NCBI GenBank assembly: GCA_044464225.1
Contig: JBIQLN010000004.1
Coordinates: 62,001-126,000 of the forward strand
Length of the DNA stretch: 64,000 nucleotides
Direction of reading: 5' to 3'
Source of the DNA: 66-474 sp044464225
Lineage (GTDB): Bacteria > Pseudomonadota > Gammaproteobacteria > Xanthomonadales > Rhodanobacteraceae
Position numbers and translations under genes: made by a program. Position 1 is the stretch's first letter, and the number at the start of each line of letters is the position of its first letter. Shown here one piece after another: positions 46,894 through 57,832 of the stretch. Below the pieces are notes generated by a model. It was not told where the DNA came from, searched no databases, and was given only the letters and a program-made list of their open reading frames with translations.

Positions 46894-48813
46894 TTACCTC
46901 ATGCCGTGCGCCACCGGTACGGTAGCCGGCGCCGATGCCGAGTTCTGCTGCGCCATCGCGGCGGCCTTCGGCCACAGCGGCGCCAGCTTGTTCTTCAGCC
47001 GCAGGTCGGCCACGTTGCGCATGCCTTCGTCGAGTTGCTTCTGCTCCACGTTTTCCGCTGCAACGGGTGCGTCGGGCGCGCGTGTCAGGTTGGCGAGCTC
47101 GGGCGCCACCAGCCGCGTGAGTGCGAAGTACGGGTCATGGTCGATGCCGGCCTGCTCCAGCACCATCCCCGGCAGTTCCCATGCCGCTGCGTTACGCTTC
47201 GTCGCGTGATCCATGTGCGCGGTGTCGATCAGGACGTAAGGCACCGTCTGCGTGAGAAAGCCGCCACCGTCTTCGAAACCGGCCTGCTGGAACGCGGGCA
47301 CCAGCGCGGGCAGGTGGTCGCCGAAAAACAGGATCACGGTGCGGCGCTTGCGCTGCGCCAGCGTATCGACCAGGCGCCCCAACTGCTGGTCGGCGTGCTG
47401 CATGTGGTAGATGTAATTCTGCAGCTCCTTCTTCGCCTGCGCGTCGCTGATGCCGGCCGGCACCGGAATCGCATCGCGCGCCTTCTCGTCGATGCCGTAG
47501 GGTTGATCGTACGGCCCGTGCGCCTCGATGCTGATGCCCAGCACGAAGCGCGGCGGCCCCGAATCCGGAAGCTGGCGCAGCACCTCGTCGGTGAAGGATT
47601 TGTCCGACATGTATTTGCCGTCGTTCACCGAATCGCCGGGCGGAAAGTCGCCGATCGAAATGAACTTGTCGAAGCCGAGTTCCTTGAACGCGGTGGTGCG
47701 GTTCCAGAATCCGGGATTGTTGCCGTGCACCGCCAGCGTGGTATAGCCATCGCCAGCGAGCAGCCGCACGATGCCCGGAATCGCCTTCTGGTCGATCTGC
47801 AGGTACGGAAACTGCACCTGCGGGAAATAGCGCAGCGACAATCCCGTCAGCACTTCGAACTCGGTCCGGATGGTGCCGCCGCCGAAGGTTGGCACGTGCA
47901 GCCAGCCGGAAGTACCGTATTGTTCGACGCGGTGCAGGTTGGGCGTGAGGTCGGTGCCGGGCGGATACCCCTTCATGATCGTCGGATCGAAAAACGATTC
48001 GGACAGGATCACCACGATGTCGGGTTTCTGCGCGTCGACGGGCGGGCGGGTCTGCGCGGCGATCTGCGGCTGGTAGTGCGCCATCAATGCCAGCGCAGCC
48101 GGCACGTCCGCCTCGCGATGTTGCGACCCGTATTGCAGGTGGAACAGCAGCAGCGAGCCGACCAGTCCATCGTGCTCGCGGGTGGCCTGCGGCGACCACG
48201 GTTGCATCCCCAGCACCTTCGGGTCGTACACGCCGCGCCAGAACGACGCGCCGGCGATCAGGGTGACGAGCGCCGCGAACAGCACCACCGACGCCGCGCC
48301 GCGCCAGCGCTTGGGGTATTTGCGCCAGACCGGCGGTTCGAAACGGAACCAGACCACCAGCAATGCAACCGCGACGATCGCCACCACGATCAGCAAGGCG
48401 ACGTGCGGCAGGTAGCCCGACAGCAGTTCGCCGCCGCCCCGGTTGAGCTGGCCCAGCATCCGGAAATCCGCGGGCATCAGCGGAATGGCGAGATTCTGCA
48501 CCTTCAGCGCATTCACGCCGTAGATGATCGACTGGATGACGAACGCCAGCACGAATGACCAGAACGCGCGCCGCGTCCACGCCAGCAACGCGAATGCCAG
48601 CAGCAGCCCGGGCAGCGCATTGCAGAGCATGCGCAGCGGTGTATTCCACCATGGCACCCAGGCCGGGTGGTTCCACAGTGCGTTCGGCAGCACGCCGGCG
48701 CCGCCATCGAGCCACGATGTGCACAGCACGAACGCCAGCGTGAGCGCCACGATCAATGCGGCGCGGGCGGCCGGCGTGCCGTGCGCTGATGCGGGCGCGG
48801 AAGCGTCTGTCAT
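46894..48813 (-). CDS. LtaS-like phosphoglycerol transferase/sulfatase-fold membrane enzyme
   Basis: A 639-residue protein of the alkaline phosphatase superfamily. Five hydrophobic helices span about residues 18-205, then a periplasmic sulfatase-type domain. Metal and catalytic motifs: ILSESFFDP with the metal glutamate, FGGGTIRTEFEVLTGLSL with the catalytic threonine, AHGPYDQPYG, and FFGDHLPALVP. This is the layout of lipoteichoic acid synthase and OpgB. A Gram-negative enzyme of this type usually decorates periplasmic glucans or another envelope glycan with phosphoglycerol or phosphoethanolamine. No glucan genes are adjacent, so the acceptor is open. It ends in a low-complexity tail after residue 610. 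Confidence 0.85.
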   Translation of the reverse strand: MTDASAPASAHGTPAARAALIVALTLAFVLCTSWLDGGAGVLPNALWNHPAWVPWWNTPLRMLCNALPGLLLAFALLAWTRRAFWSFVLAFVIQSIIYGVNALKVQNLAIPLMPADFRMLGQLNRGGGELLSGYLPHVALLIVVAIVAVALLVVWFRFEPPVWRKYPKRWRGAASVVLFAALVTLIAGASFWRGVYDPKVLGMQPWSPQATREHDGLVGSLLLFHLQYGSQHREADVPAALALMAHYQPQIAAQTRPPVDAQKPDIVVILSESFFDPTIMKGYPPGTDLTPNLHRVEQYGTSGWLHVPTFGGGTIRTEFEVLTGLSLRYFPQVQFPYLQIDQKAIPGIVRLLAGDGYTTLAVHGNNPGFWNRTTAFKELGFDKFISIGDFPPGDSVNDGKYMSDKSFTDEVLRQLPDSGPPRFVLGISIEAHGPYDQPYGIDEKARDAIPVPAGISDAQAKKELQNYIYHMQHADQQLGRLVDTLAQRKRRTVILFFGDHLPALVPAFQQAGFEDGGGFLTQTVPYVLIDTAHMDHATKRNAAAWELPGMVLEQAGIDHDPYFALTRLVAPELANLTRAPDAPVAAENVEQKQLDEGMRNVADLRLKNKLAPLWPKAAAMAQQNSASAPATVPVAHGMR

Positions 48814-48998
48814 TGCGAAGGGATCGGCGATGGATGATCGGGAAAGCGTACCCGAGCGGATGTGAACGTTTCAGGGGGAAAGGCGTTGACCGCGCGGGTC
48901 ACGGCGGCTGTCCCGGGGCTGCCCATGCCCGCGCCGCGTCGCGGCGATCGCCGCGGGGAGGATCACCCGCGGCATTCTTGTCCGGGGGTGCCGCGATC

Positions 48999-51854
48999 AT
49001 GGATCATCGCAGGACCATGCCGCCGTCCGCGCTGAAGCATCTGGTCGACGAACGTTACGCCGAACTGGCGGCACGCTGTCGCGCCGCGGGCGTCGCCATG
49101 CACGATGACGCCGGCGTGGGCGAGCGGGTGCGCCGGCTGCTGCTGGCCAGCGATTTCGCGTTCGATGCCTTGCGCGCCGACCCTGCGCTGCTGACCGCGG
49201 CGGGCCTGGAGCGTCTGCGCGATCCCGCGCCGGCCTCGGCGCGTGCCGAATCATTGAAACATGCCGCCGACCTGTTCGCCGCGCTGCGGCGGTTCCGGCG
49301 TGCCGAAGCGGTGCGGCTGGTGTTTCGCGACGTCAATGGCCTCGACGAAGTCACCGACACGCTGGCCGGCACGACCGACCTTTACGAGGTGCTGATCGCC
49401 CACGCCCTTGGTCATGCCGAGGCTGCCGCGCGCGCGCGCCACGGCACGCCGCGCAACGCCGAAGGCGTGCCGCAGGCGTTGGTGGTGTTCGCGCTGGGCA
49501 AGCTGGGCGGCGGCGAACTCAATTTTTCCTCCGATGTCGACCTGGTGCTGGCGTATCCCGAAGGCGGCACGACCGACGGTGTACGCCCGCTCGACAACGC
49601 GGAGTTCTTCACGCGCGTCGCGCGTGACTTCGTGCGGCTGCTGGCGGAGGCCACCGCCGACGGCATCGCCGCCCGCGTGGACCTGCGGCTGCGGCCCTTC
49701 GGCGATTCCGGTCCGGTCGTGGCCTCGTTCGCCGCCATGGAGCAGTACTACCAGCGCGAGGGCCGCGACTGGGAACGCTATGCCTGGATCAAGGCGCGCC
49801 CGGTGGCGGGTGATCCCGCGGCGGGCAAGCGCATGCTCGAAACCTTGCGTCCCTTCATCTACCGGCGCTATTTCGATTACACCGCGCTGGCCGGCTTGCG
49901 CGACATGAAGGCGCTGATCGACGCCGAAGTCGCGCGACGCGATCTGGCCGACGATTTGAAGCTCGGCGCCGGCGGCATCCGTGAAATCGAATTCGTGGTG
50001 CAGCTGCAGCAGCTGATCCGGGGTGGGCGCGATGCGTCCCTGCGCGCTCGCGGCCTGCTGCCCGCGCTGGAGGCGTGCGCCGCGCGTGGCTATGTCTCGC
50101 AGAAGCGTGCGCGTACCCTGCGCGATGCTTACCTGTTCCTGCGGCAACTGGAGAACCGCGTCCAGATGTTCGCGGATCGCCAGACCCACACGCTCCCCGG
50201 CGAAACCGCGATGCGCGAACGCATCGCACGCGGGCTGGGTCATCCGAATTGGCAGGCCTTGCTCGATGCCTTGAACCGGCAGCGCGAAAACGTCACCGCG
50301 ATCTTCGCGGACGTTCTGCAGCCCGAAGCCGGCATGGACCACGACGGCAAGGCATCCCGCGCGGCCGGCGACGGTGCGAAGCTGTGGCAACAGGCGCGCG
50401 AGGACGGGCTCGTACCCGCGATGCTGGCGGCCGCGGGTTTCGTGCCGCCCGAGTCGTGCGCCGAGGCCTTGCGCCAGGTTGCCGGCATGCACGGCCTGAG
50501 CGCGCGCGGTGCGCGGCGGATCGAACACCTGATGCCCGAACTGATCGATGCGGCGGCAGCGACATCGGCGCCGGCCGACGCGCTGGTACGCCTGTGCCGA
50601 CTGGTGCAGGCGGTCGCCCGGCGTTCCGCGTACCTCGCGCTGCTGCAGGAACAATCCGCGGCCCGCGCCCGCGTGGCGGCGCTGTGCGCCGACAGCGCGT
50701 TCCTCGCCGAAGACGTCATCGCGCAACCGCTGTTGCTGGACGACGTGCTGGCACCACGCGTGGAATACCTCGCGCACGGCACGACCCACATGCGCCAGGA
50801 ATTGGCGCAGCAACTCGCGGTCCTGCAGGGGGGCGACGCCGAGGCGACACTCTCGGCGATCGCCGAATGGCGCGGCAGTTACCGGATGCGCACGGGCCTC
50901 GCCTTCCGCGATGGCGCCGCCGACGCGGTGGAAACCGCCCGCTCGCTGGCCGAACTTGCCGACACGGTGATCGGTGGCGTACTCGACCTGGCCCGGCGCG
51001 AACTGGTCGCGCAGCACGGTCGCCTGCAGGGCGAAGACAGTGGCATCGCGGTGCTGGGTTACGGCAGCCTCGGCGGCGAAGAGCTCGGTTTCAATTCCGA
51101 CCTCGACCTGGTGTTCGTGTACGACGCCGCACGCGGGGAGGCCGTGAGCGATGGCGCGCGCCCGCTGGAAGGCGCGCGCTGGTATGCGCGGCTCGCGCAG
51201 CGCGTGGTGCACTGGTTGTCCTCGCCGACGCGCGGCGGCCGCCTCTATGAAGTCGACACCCGCCTGCGGCCCGACGGCGGCAAGTCGTTGCTGGTCGCAA
51301 GCCTGCCGGCATTCATCGCCTATCAACGCGACCGCGCATGGACATGGGAACAACAGGCGCTGGTGCGCGCACGCGCGGTCGCGGGGGACCCCGCGCTCGG
51401 CGCGGAATTCGCGCGGGCACGAGGTGACGTATTGTGCGCGAAACGCGACCCGGCGCAGGTCATCGCCGACCTGTGCCGGATGCGTGCCGAGTGGCGCAAG
51501 CAGCGCGACCGCTCCAATGCCGGATCGCTGGACCTGAAGCAGGGCGCCGGCGCCCTGCTGGACATCCAGTTCCTGCTGCAGGGCTTGGTGCTGCTGCATG
51601 CGCATGCCCGTCCCGAACTCGCAACGCGCGGCGACACGCCGGGGTTGCTGGCTGCATGCGCGGCGGCGGGCGTGCTTGCGGATGCCGACGCCGACGGGCT
51701 CGGCGTCGCGCACGCGGATTTGCTGTCGCGTGCCCTCTTGGCAACGCTGGCCGGCCGGCATCGCGTGGTGCCGCGCGACCTGGTGCTCGACGCCCACTGC
51801 AGGAAGGTGCTGGACGTGGCGCGCCGCGCCGGCTTCGACTTCGGCGCGGCCTGA
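48999..51854 (+). CDS. glnE: Bifunctional glutamine synthetase adenylyltransferase/adenylyl-removing enzyme
   Basis: Modifies and demodifies glutamine synthetase in response to PII. The 951-residue product has two nucleotidyltransferase domains. The N-terminal removal domain has FALGKLGGGELNFSSDVDLVLAY (about residues 164-186), the C-terminal transfer domain YGSLGGEELGFNSDLDLVFVYD (about 688-710), each with its G-S-D-x-D signature. The ATG at 48999 has GGGGG upstream; another ATG at 49017 is possible. The open frame before it (from 48756) covers antisense of the LtaS-like gene's start. No glnB or glnA in the window. Confidence 0.95.
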   Translation: MDHRRTMPPSALKHLVDERYAELAARCRAAGVAMHDDAGVGERVRRLLLASDFAFDALRADPALLTAAGLERLRDPAPASARAESLKHAADLFAALRRFRRAEAVRLVFRDVNGLDEVTDTLAGTTDLYEVLIAHALGHAEAAARARHGTPRNAEGVPQALVVFALGKLGGGELNFSSDVDLVLAYPEGGTTDGVRPLDNAEFFTRVARDFVRLLAEATADGIAARVDLRLRPFGDSGPVVASFAAMEQYYQREGRDWERYAWIKARPVAGDPAAGKRMLETLRPFIYRRYFDYTALAGLRDMKALIDAEVARRDLADDLKLGAGGIREIEFVVQLQQLIRGGRDASLRARGLLPALEACAARGYVSQKRARTLRDAYLFLRQLENRVQMFADRQTHTLPGETAMRERIARGLGHPNWQALLDALNRQRENVTAIFADVLQPEAGMDHDGKASRAAGDGAKLWQQAREDGLVPAMLAAAGFVPPESCAEALRQVAGMHGLSARGARRIEHLMPELIDAAAATSAPADALVRLCRLVQAVARRSAYLALLQEQSAARARVAALCADSAFLAEDVIAQPLLLDDVLAPRVEYLAHGTTHMRQELAQQLAVLQGGDAEATLSAIAEWRGSYRMRTGLAFRDGAADAVETARSLAELADTVIGGVLDLARRELVAQHGRLQGEDSGIAVLGYGSLGGEELGFNSDLDLVFVYDAARGEAVSDGARPLEGARWYARLAQRVVHWLSSPTRGGRLYEVDTRLRPDGGKSLLVASLPAFIAYQRDRAWTWEQQALVRARAVAGDPALGAEFARARGDVLCAKRDPAQVIADLCRMRAEWRKQRDRSNAGSLDLKQGAGALLDIQFLLQGLVLLHAHARPELATRGDTPGLLAACAAAGVLADADADGLGVAHADLLSRALLATLAGRHRVVPRDLVLDAHCRKVLDVARRAGFDFGAA

Positions 51855-51956
51855 GGCGCGCCCTGGGTGGGGCGGGGCGACCTGCCGTTTCGCGATACGC
51901 GGGTTGGACATGGCCCGCCGCAAGCGGGCGTCGCATGCGGTACGCGAGCGGAACAG

Positions 51957-52910
51957 CTACGACGCGCGCGCCATCCGCGTACGCAGCTCGGCGGCGACGG
52001 CCTGCGTTTCGCGCAGCGGCGGCGCGGCGCCGCGGGGCGCATCCGGTTCGGTGAGCAGCCCGCGTTCGCGCAGCCCGCGATGGAAGCGCGCGATCTTCTC
52101 CGGTAGCGGAGTGGTTGCCGCGGTGTGCACCGGAACGCCGACCGCGCAGGCTTCGGAAAGCATGTTCACCGAATCGGGCGTCACCACCATGTGGTCGGCC
52201 CAGCCGAGCAGGCCCGGATAGGGATTGGTCCCTTCACCATTCCAGAAAATACCCGGCGTGTTCGAAAGCGCGTCCCGCAGATGCGTGGCGAACGCGGGTG
52301 GGGTGCGCCGCGAAACGGTGGCCAGCACGCTGCCGTTTGGCGCGAGGCCGCGCACGATCGCAAGCAGCGACTCCGCGAGAGCATGATCGAAATCGATGCC
52401 GTGCCGCGGCCCGCCCACCAGCAGCGCGACACGCGGACGCGGCAGCGTCTCGAAATCCGGGAACGCTGCGCGCCCCGATGCCAGCCAGGTGTCGTCGATC
52501 GGGTTCAGCGCACCCAGCGTGGCCAACACGTTCGGACCTTCCAGCCGGTCGTGGCGCGGTACGACCACGGCATCCCAGTGCCGAGGGTCGATGCGCGGGT
52601 CGAGGATCTGCACGGTGTAGCAATGGCCGTCCGAGAGGTCGCGCAGCATGCGCGTCAGCAGCGCCGCGCTGCGTCCGCAACCGATCGCCACGTCGGGCCA
52701 CGGCGCCTCGAAGCCGGCCCGGTCACGCGGCGCCAACGCCAACCTGCCGCCCGGAATGCGCCGCGGCGCGAACCACCCCCACGGCGCGCGCAGCGGAAGC
52801 GCCAGCACGCGGGCCGGGATGTCCAGCGCCGATGCGAGCGCCAGCGCCTGGCGTTCGTTCCCGGCAGCGCCGTCGCTGATGACCCATGCGTTTTGGGGCG
52901 GGCGTGGCAT
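51957..52910 (-). CDS. ELM1/GtrOC1 family (DUF1022) putative glycosyltransferase-fold protein
   Basis: A 317-residue protein of the mitochondrial fission ELM1-like family. It opens NAWVISDGAAGNERQALALASAL, followed by DVAIGCGRSAALLTRML, GPNVLATLGALNPI, RVALLVGGPRHG, and VTPDSVNMLSEACAVGVPV, a GT-B-like C-terminal donor-binding pattern. In bacteria this family is placed near LPS and envelope genes; glycosyl transfer is suspected but unproven. The ATG at 52910 is used; the open frame to 53813 is antisense to mgtC. It converges on glnE and is divergent from mgtC. Confidence 0.82.
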   Translation of the reverse strand: MPRPPQNAWVISDGAAGNERQALALASALDIPARVLALPLRAPWGWFAPRRIPGGRLALAPRDRAGFEAPWPDVAIGCGRSAALLTRMLRDLSDGHCYTVQILDPRIDPRHWDAVVVPRHDRLEGPNVLATLGALNPIDDTWLASGRAAFPDFETLPRPRVALLVGGPRHGIDFDHALAESLLAIVRGLAPNGSVLATVSRRTPPAFATHLRDALSNTPGIFWNGEGTNPYPGLLGWADHMVVTPDSVNMLSEACAVGVPVHTAATTPLPEKIARFHRGLRERGLLTEPDAPRGAAPPLRETQAVAAELRTRMARAS

Positions 52911-53006
52911 CCGTCGCGCGCAATGAACGGGGCCATGATTATGCGGGAGATCGCGCAGCGGATAGACTCGACGCACCCGATCAAGGTCCGTGGAACGACG
53001 CGCGCG

Positions 53007-53702
53007 ATGCTCGGCACGCCTGAAATCGCCATCCGCCTGTTGCTGGCCGCCGCACTCGGGGCGGTGATCGGTTTCGACCGCGAACGCCACACCTGGGCCG
53101 CCGGGCTGCGCACGCACATGCTGGTGTGCCTTGGCGCGGCGCTGGTGATGATGGTGTCCGCCTACGCGTTTGCCGACATCCTGCAGCAGTGGCCACGGGT
53201 GGTGCTGGATCCTTCGCGCATCGCGGCGCAGGTGGTCAGCGGCATCGGGTTCCTCGGTGCCGGCACGATCATGTTCATGCATCGCGAGAACGTGATCCGC
53301 GGGCTGACCACCGCGGCGGGCCTGTGGACGGTGGCGGCGATCGGCCTGGCGGTCGGCGGCGGCATGTACGTGGCGGCGACGATCACGACCGGCGTGGCGT
53401 GGGTGATCCTGGCGGCGTTGAAGCCGCTGGAACGGCGTTTCGCGCTGCGCAAGACGCGGCCACAGGTGCAGGTGCGCTTCGCCGACCGCGCTTCGATGGC
53501 CGCGATCGAGCAGGTGCTGAGGGATCGCGAACTCACCGCCAGCACCGTCGTGACACGGCGCGTCCCCGACGACGGCGACGAAGTGACGGTGGAATTCGCG
53601 CGCGATTTCGAGCGGGCATCGCTGGGTGACCTGGCCGATGCGCTGCGCGCCCTCCCGGGGGTCGAAGGGGTGTCGCTGGACGTCACCTCCCGCGCCGGCT
53701 GA
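53007..53702 (+). CDS. MgtC/SapB family membrane protein
   Basis: A 231-residue protein: four or five hydrophobic helices (residues 5-140) with the MgtC signatures GAVIGFDRERHTWAAGLRTHMLVCLGAAL and SGIGFLGAGTIM and REN-VIRGLTTAAGLW, then a soluble ACT-like C-terminal domain (about 150-231). MgtC proteins are linked to growth in low magnesium and, in pathogens, to F-ATPase regulation. The ATG at 53007 gives MLGTPEIAIRLLLAAALG, the typical opening. An ATG at 52923 would add 28 residues and cannot be ruled out. Confidence 0.88.
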   Translation: MLGTPEIAIRLLLAAALGAVIGFDRERHTWAAGLRTHMLVCLGAALVMMVSAYAFADILQQWPRVVLDPSRIAAQVVSGIGFLGAGTIMFMHRENVIRGLTTAAGLWTVAAIGLAVGGGMYVAATITTGVAWVILAALKPLERRFALRKTRPQVQVRFADRASMAAIEQVLRDRELTASTVVTRRVPDDGDEVTVEFARDFERASLGDLADALRALPGVEGVSLDVTSRAG

Positions 53703-53760
53703 CGCGGAGCGTCGGCGCGCTGCGTTAGAATCGCGGGGATCGATCCAGCGGAAAGCCAGC

Positions 53761-53988
53761 ATGTCTTCCCAGCCAGCCTCATCCTTTCCCGTCGGCGAAC
53801 CCGCCAACGCCAAGCGCCGCTACGAGGTCACCGAGGCGGACCTGCCGCTGGCCTGCCCGTTGCCCGAAATGACGCTGTGGAACTCGCATCCGCGCATCTA
53901 CCTGCCGATCGTGGACGACGGCGGCACCACGGTGTGCCCATATTGTGGTGCCGAGTACGTGCTGAAGCGCGCCGACGTGCCCGAATAG
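53761..53988 (+). CDS. CHCC-type zinc finger protein (zf-CHCC)
   Basis: A 75-residue protein with the zf-CHCC pattern: LACPLPEMTLWNSHPRIYLPI then TTVCPYCGAEY. The ligands are likely C32, H43, C59 and C62. It resembles the C-terminal domain of mitochondrial complex I subunit NDUFS6, and small bacterial homologues are common near LPS-core glycosyltransferase genes. The ATG at 53761 follows a TAGAAT -10-like box at 53727-53732. Function in bacteria is unknown. Confidence 0.85.
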   Translation: MSSQPASSFPVGEPANAKRRYEVTEADLPLACPLPEMTLWNSHPRIYLPIVDDGGTTVCPYCGAEYVLKRADVPE

Positions 53989-54142
53989 CCGGCCGCGACG
54001 GGGTTGCCGCCACCGTAGCGTGGCTTGCATTCCGGCCGGACCGGCCGGTCCGGGATTGCGCCGGCCGCCTCCATCCGTCCCCGCCTCGATGCAACCCCCG
54101 CGCCGGCCGTACGCAGGCGCATTTCTTGCATACTTCTACGGC

Positions 54143-55309
54143 ATGCCCCTCGCCCTCGTCCCCCAGGGACCCGTGACTGATCCTGTCGCCACGCCGCGCC
54201 ATCTGACCGTCGTCCAGTTGCTGCCGGCACTGGAGAATGGTGGTGCCGAGCGTTCGACACTGGAAGTTTCACGGGCGCTGGTCGCGGCGGGACACCGTTC
54301 GGTGGTGATTTCGGCCGGCGGCCGCATGGTCGAGCGGCTGGAACGCGAAGGCGGCGAGCACCTCGTGCTGGACGTCGGCGCCAAATCGTTGCGCAGCGTG
54401 GCCAGGATCGGCGCCCTGCGGCGTCTCCTCGCCGACATCGGCCCGGACATCGTGCATGCCCGTTCGCGGGTGCCCGCCTGGCTGGGGTGGTTCGCGCTGC
54501 GGGGCATGCGTCCGCGGCCGCGTTTCGTCACCACCGTGCACGGGCTGAATACCCCCGGCCGCTGGAGCGGGATCATGACCCGCGGCGACCGGGTGATCGT
54601 GGTGTCGCAGACCGTGCACGATTTCGTGCTGAGCCACTATCCGCGGGTGAACGCCACCCGGCTCAGGGTGATTCCGCGCGGCATCGATCCGGAAGCGTTT
54701 CCCTACGGCTATCGCCCGGACGACATCTGGCGCGACCAGTTTTTCGCGGAATTCCCGCAGCTCGCCGGCGCGCCGCTGCTGACGTTGCCGGGCCGCGGCA
54801 CCCGCCTGAAGGGCCACGCCGACGCGATCGCGCTGGTGGCCGGCCTGCGTGAACGCGGCGTGGATACGCGGCTGCTGCTGTTGGGCGTGGTCGAGCCGGG
54901 CCGTGAGGCCTACCTGCGCGAACTGCAGACGCTGGCCCACACCCGTGGCGTGGCGGATATCGTGGCCTTCTCGCCGCCACGCAGCGACGTCCGCGACGTG
55001 TTCGCGGTGTCCGACTTGATCCTGCAGCTTTCCAACAAGCCGGAAAGCTTCGGCCGCACCGTGATCGAGGCGCTGTCGCTGTGCCGGCCGGTGCTGGGTT
55101 ACGCCCATGGCGGCGTCGGCGAATTGCTGGCCGAACTCTATCCCGCCGGCCGCGTGCCCGTCGGCGACGTCAACAAGCTGATCGACCGGGCCGCGGAACT
55201 GGTGGGCCGCGCGCCTCCCATCCCGCCGATGCAACGCTACCGGCTTGCCGACATGCAGGGCTCGGTGCTGGCGCTGTACCGGGAATTGGCGGAAGAGCCG
55301 CGCGCATAG
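54143..55309 (+). CDS. GT4-family glycosyltransferase (LPS core type)
   Basis: A 388-residue GT-B glycosyltransferase. The N-terminal acceptor domain has VVQLLPALENGGAERSTLEVSRAL, the linker FVTTVHGLN, and RGDRVIVVSQTVHDFVLSHY. The donor domain reads LTLPGRGTRLKGHADAI, SPPRSDVRDVFAVSDL and the EX7E-like segment NKPESFGRTVIEALSLCRPVLGYAHGGVGELL. Likely adds a sugar to the LPS core, judged by waaL, a GT2 enzyme and lpxL nearby. The ATG at 54143 is favoured; GTG at 54172 is an alternative. Confidence 0.87.
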   Translation: MPLALVPQGPVTDPVATPRHLTVVQLLPALENGGAERSTLEVSRALVAAGHRSVVISAGGRMVERLEREGGEHLVLDVGAKSLRSVARIGALRRLLADIGPDIVHARSRVPAWLGWFALRGMRPRPRFVTTVHGLNTPGRWSGIMTRGDRVIVVSQTVHDFVLSHYPRVNATRLRVIPRGIDPEAFPYGYRPDDIWRDQFFAEFPQLAGAPLLTLPGRGTRLKGHADAIALVAGLRERGVDTRLLLLGVVEPGREAYLRELQTLAHTRGVADIVAFSPPRSDVRDVFAVSDLILQLSNKPESFGRTVIEALSLCRPVLGYAHGGVGELLAELYPAGRVPVGDVNKLIDRAAELVGRAPPIPPMQRYRLADMQGSVLALYRELAEEPRA

Positions 55310-55434
55310 CTGCGTGAAGACCCCGGGGTTTCGGTCGGACGGCATCCCGGGGCACGGCCCGGCCGCTGCTCGGCTTGGCGGCGCGCCACCGACCCGCGAC
55401 AATGGGGGCTTGTCCTCAGCAGGCGCAGCCGTCC

Positions 55435-57696
<2,262 letters not shown>

Positions 57697-57700
57697 TTTT

Positions 57701-57809
57701 TTGCTCGTCATCCCGGAATCGCGAAGCGATATCCGGGACCCAGCGACTTTTGCATTCGGTGCTGTCGCGAAAGTCACTGGGTCCCGGCTTTCGCCGGGAT
57801 GACGAGCAA
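57701..57809. repeat. 109-bp nested inverted repeat after icd
   Basis: Perfect 16-base ends TTGCTCGTCATCCCGG (57701-57716) and CCGGGATGACGAGCAA (57794-57809). Inner arms GGGACCCAGCGACTTT and AAAGTCACTGGGTCCC differ by one base. It starts 5 bases past the icd stop and probably folds as a long 3' hairpin in the transcript. Closest relative in the window is at 61300-61398. Confidence 0.9.
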
Positions 57810-57832
57810 GTGCCCAGACCAGCCCGGTTGCC

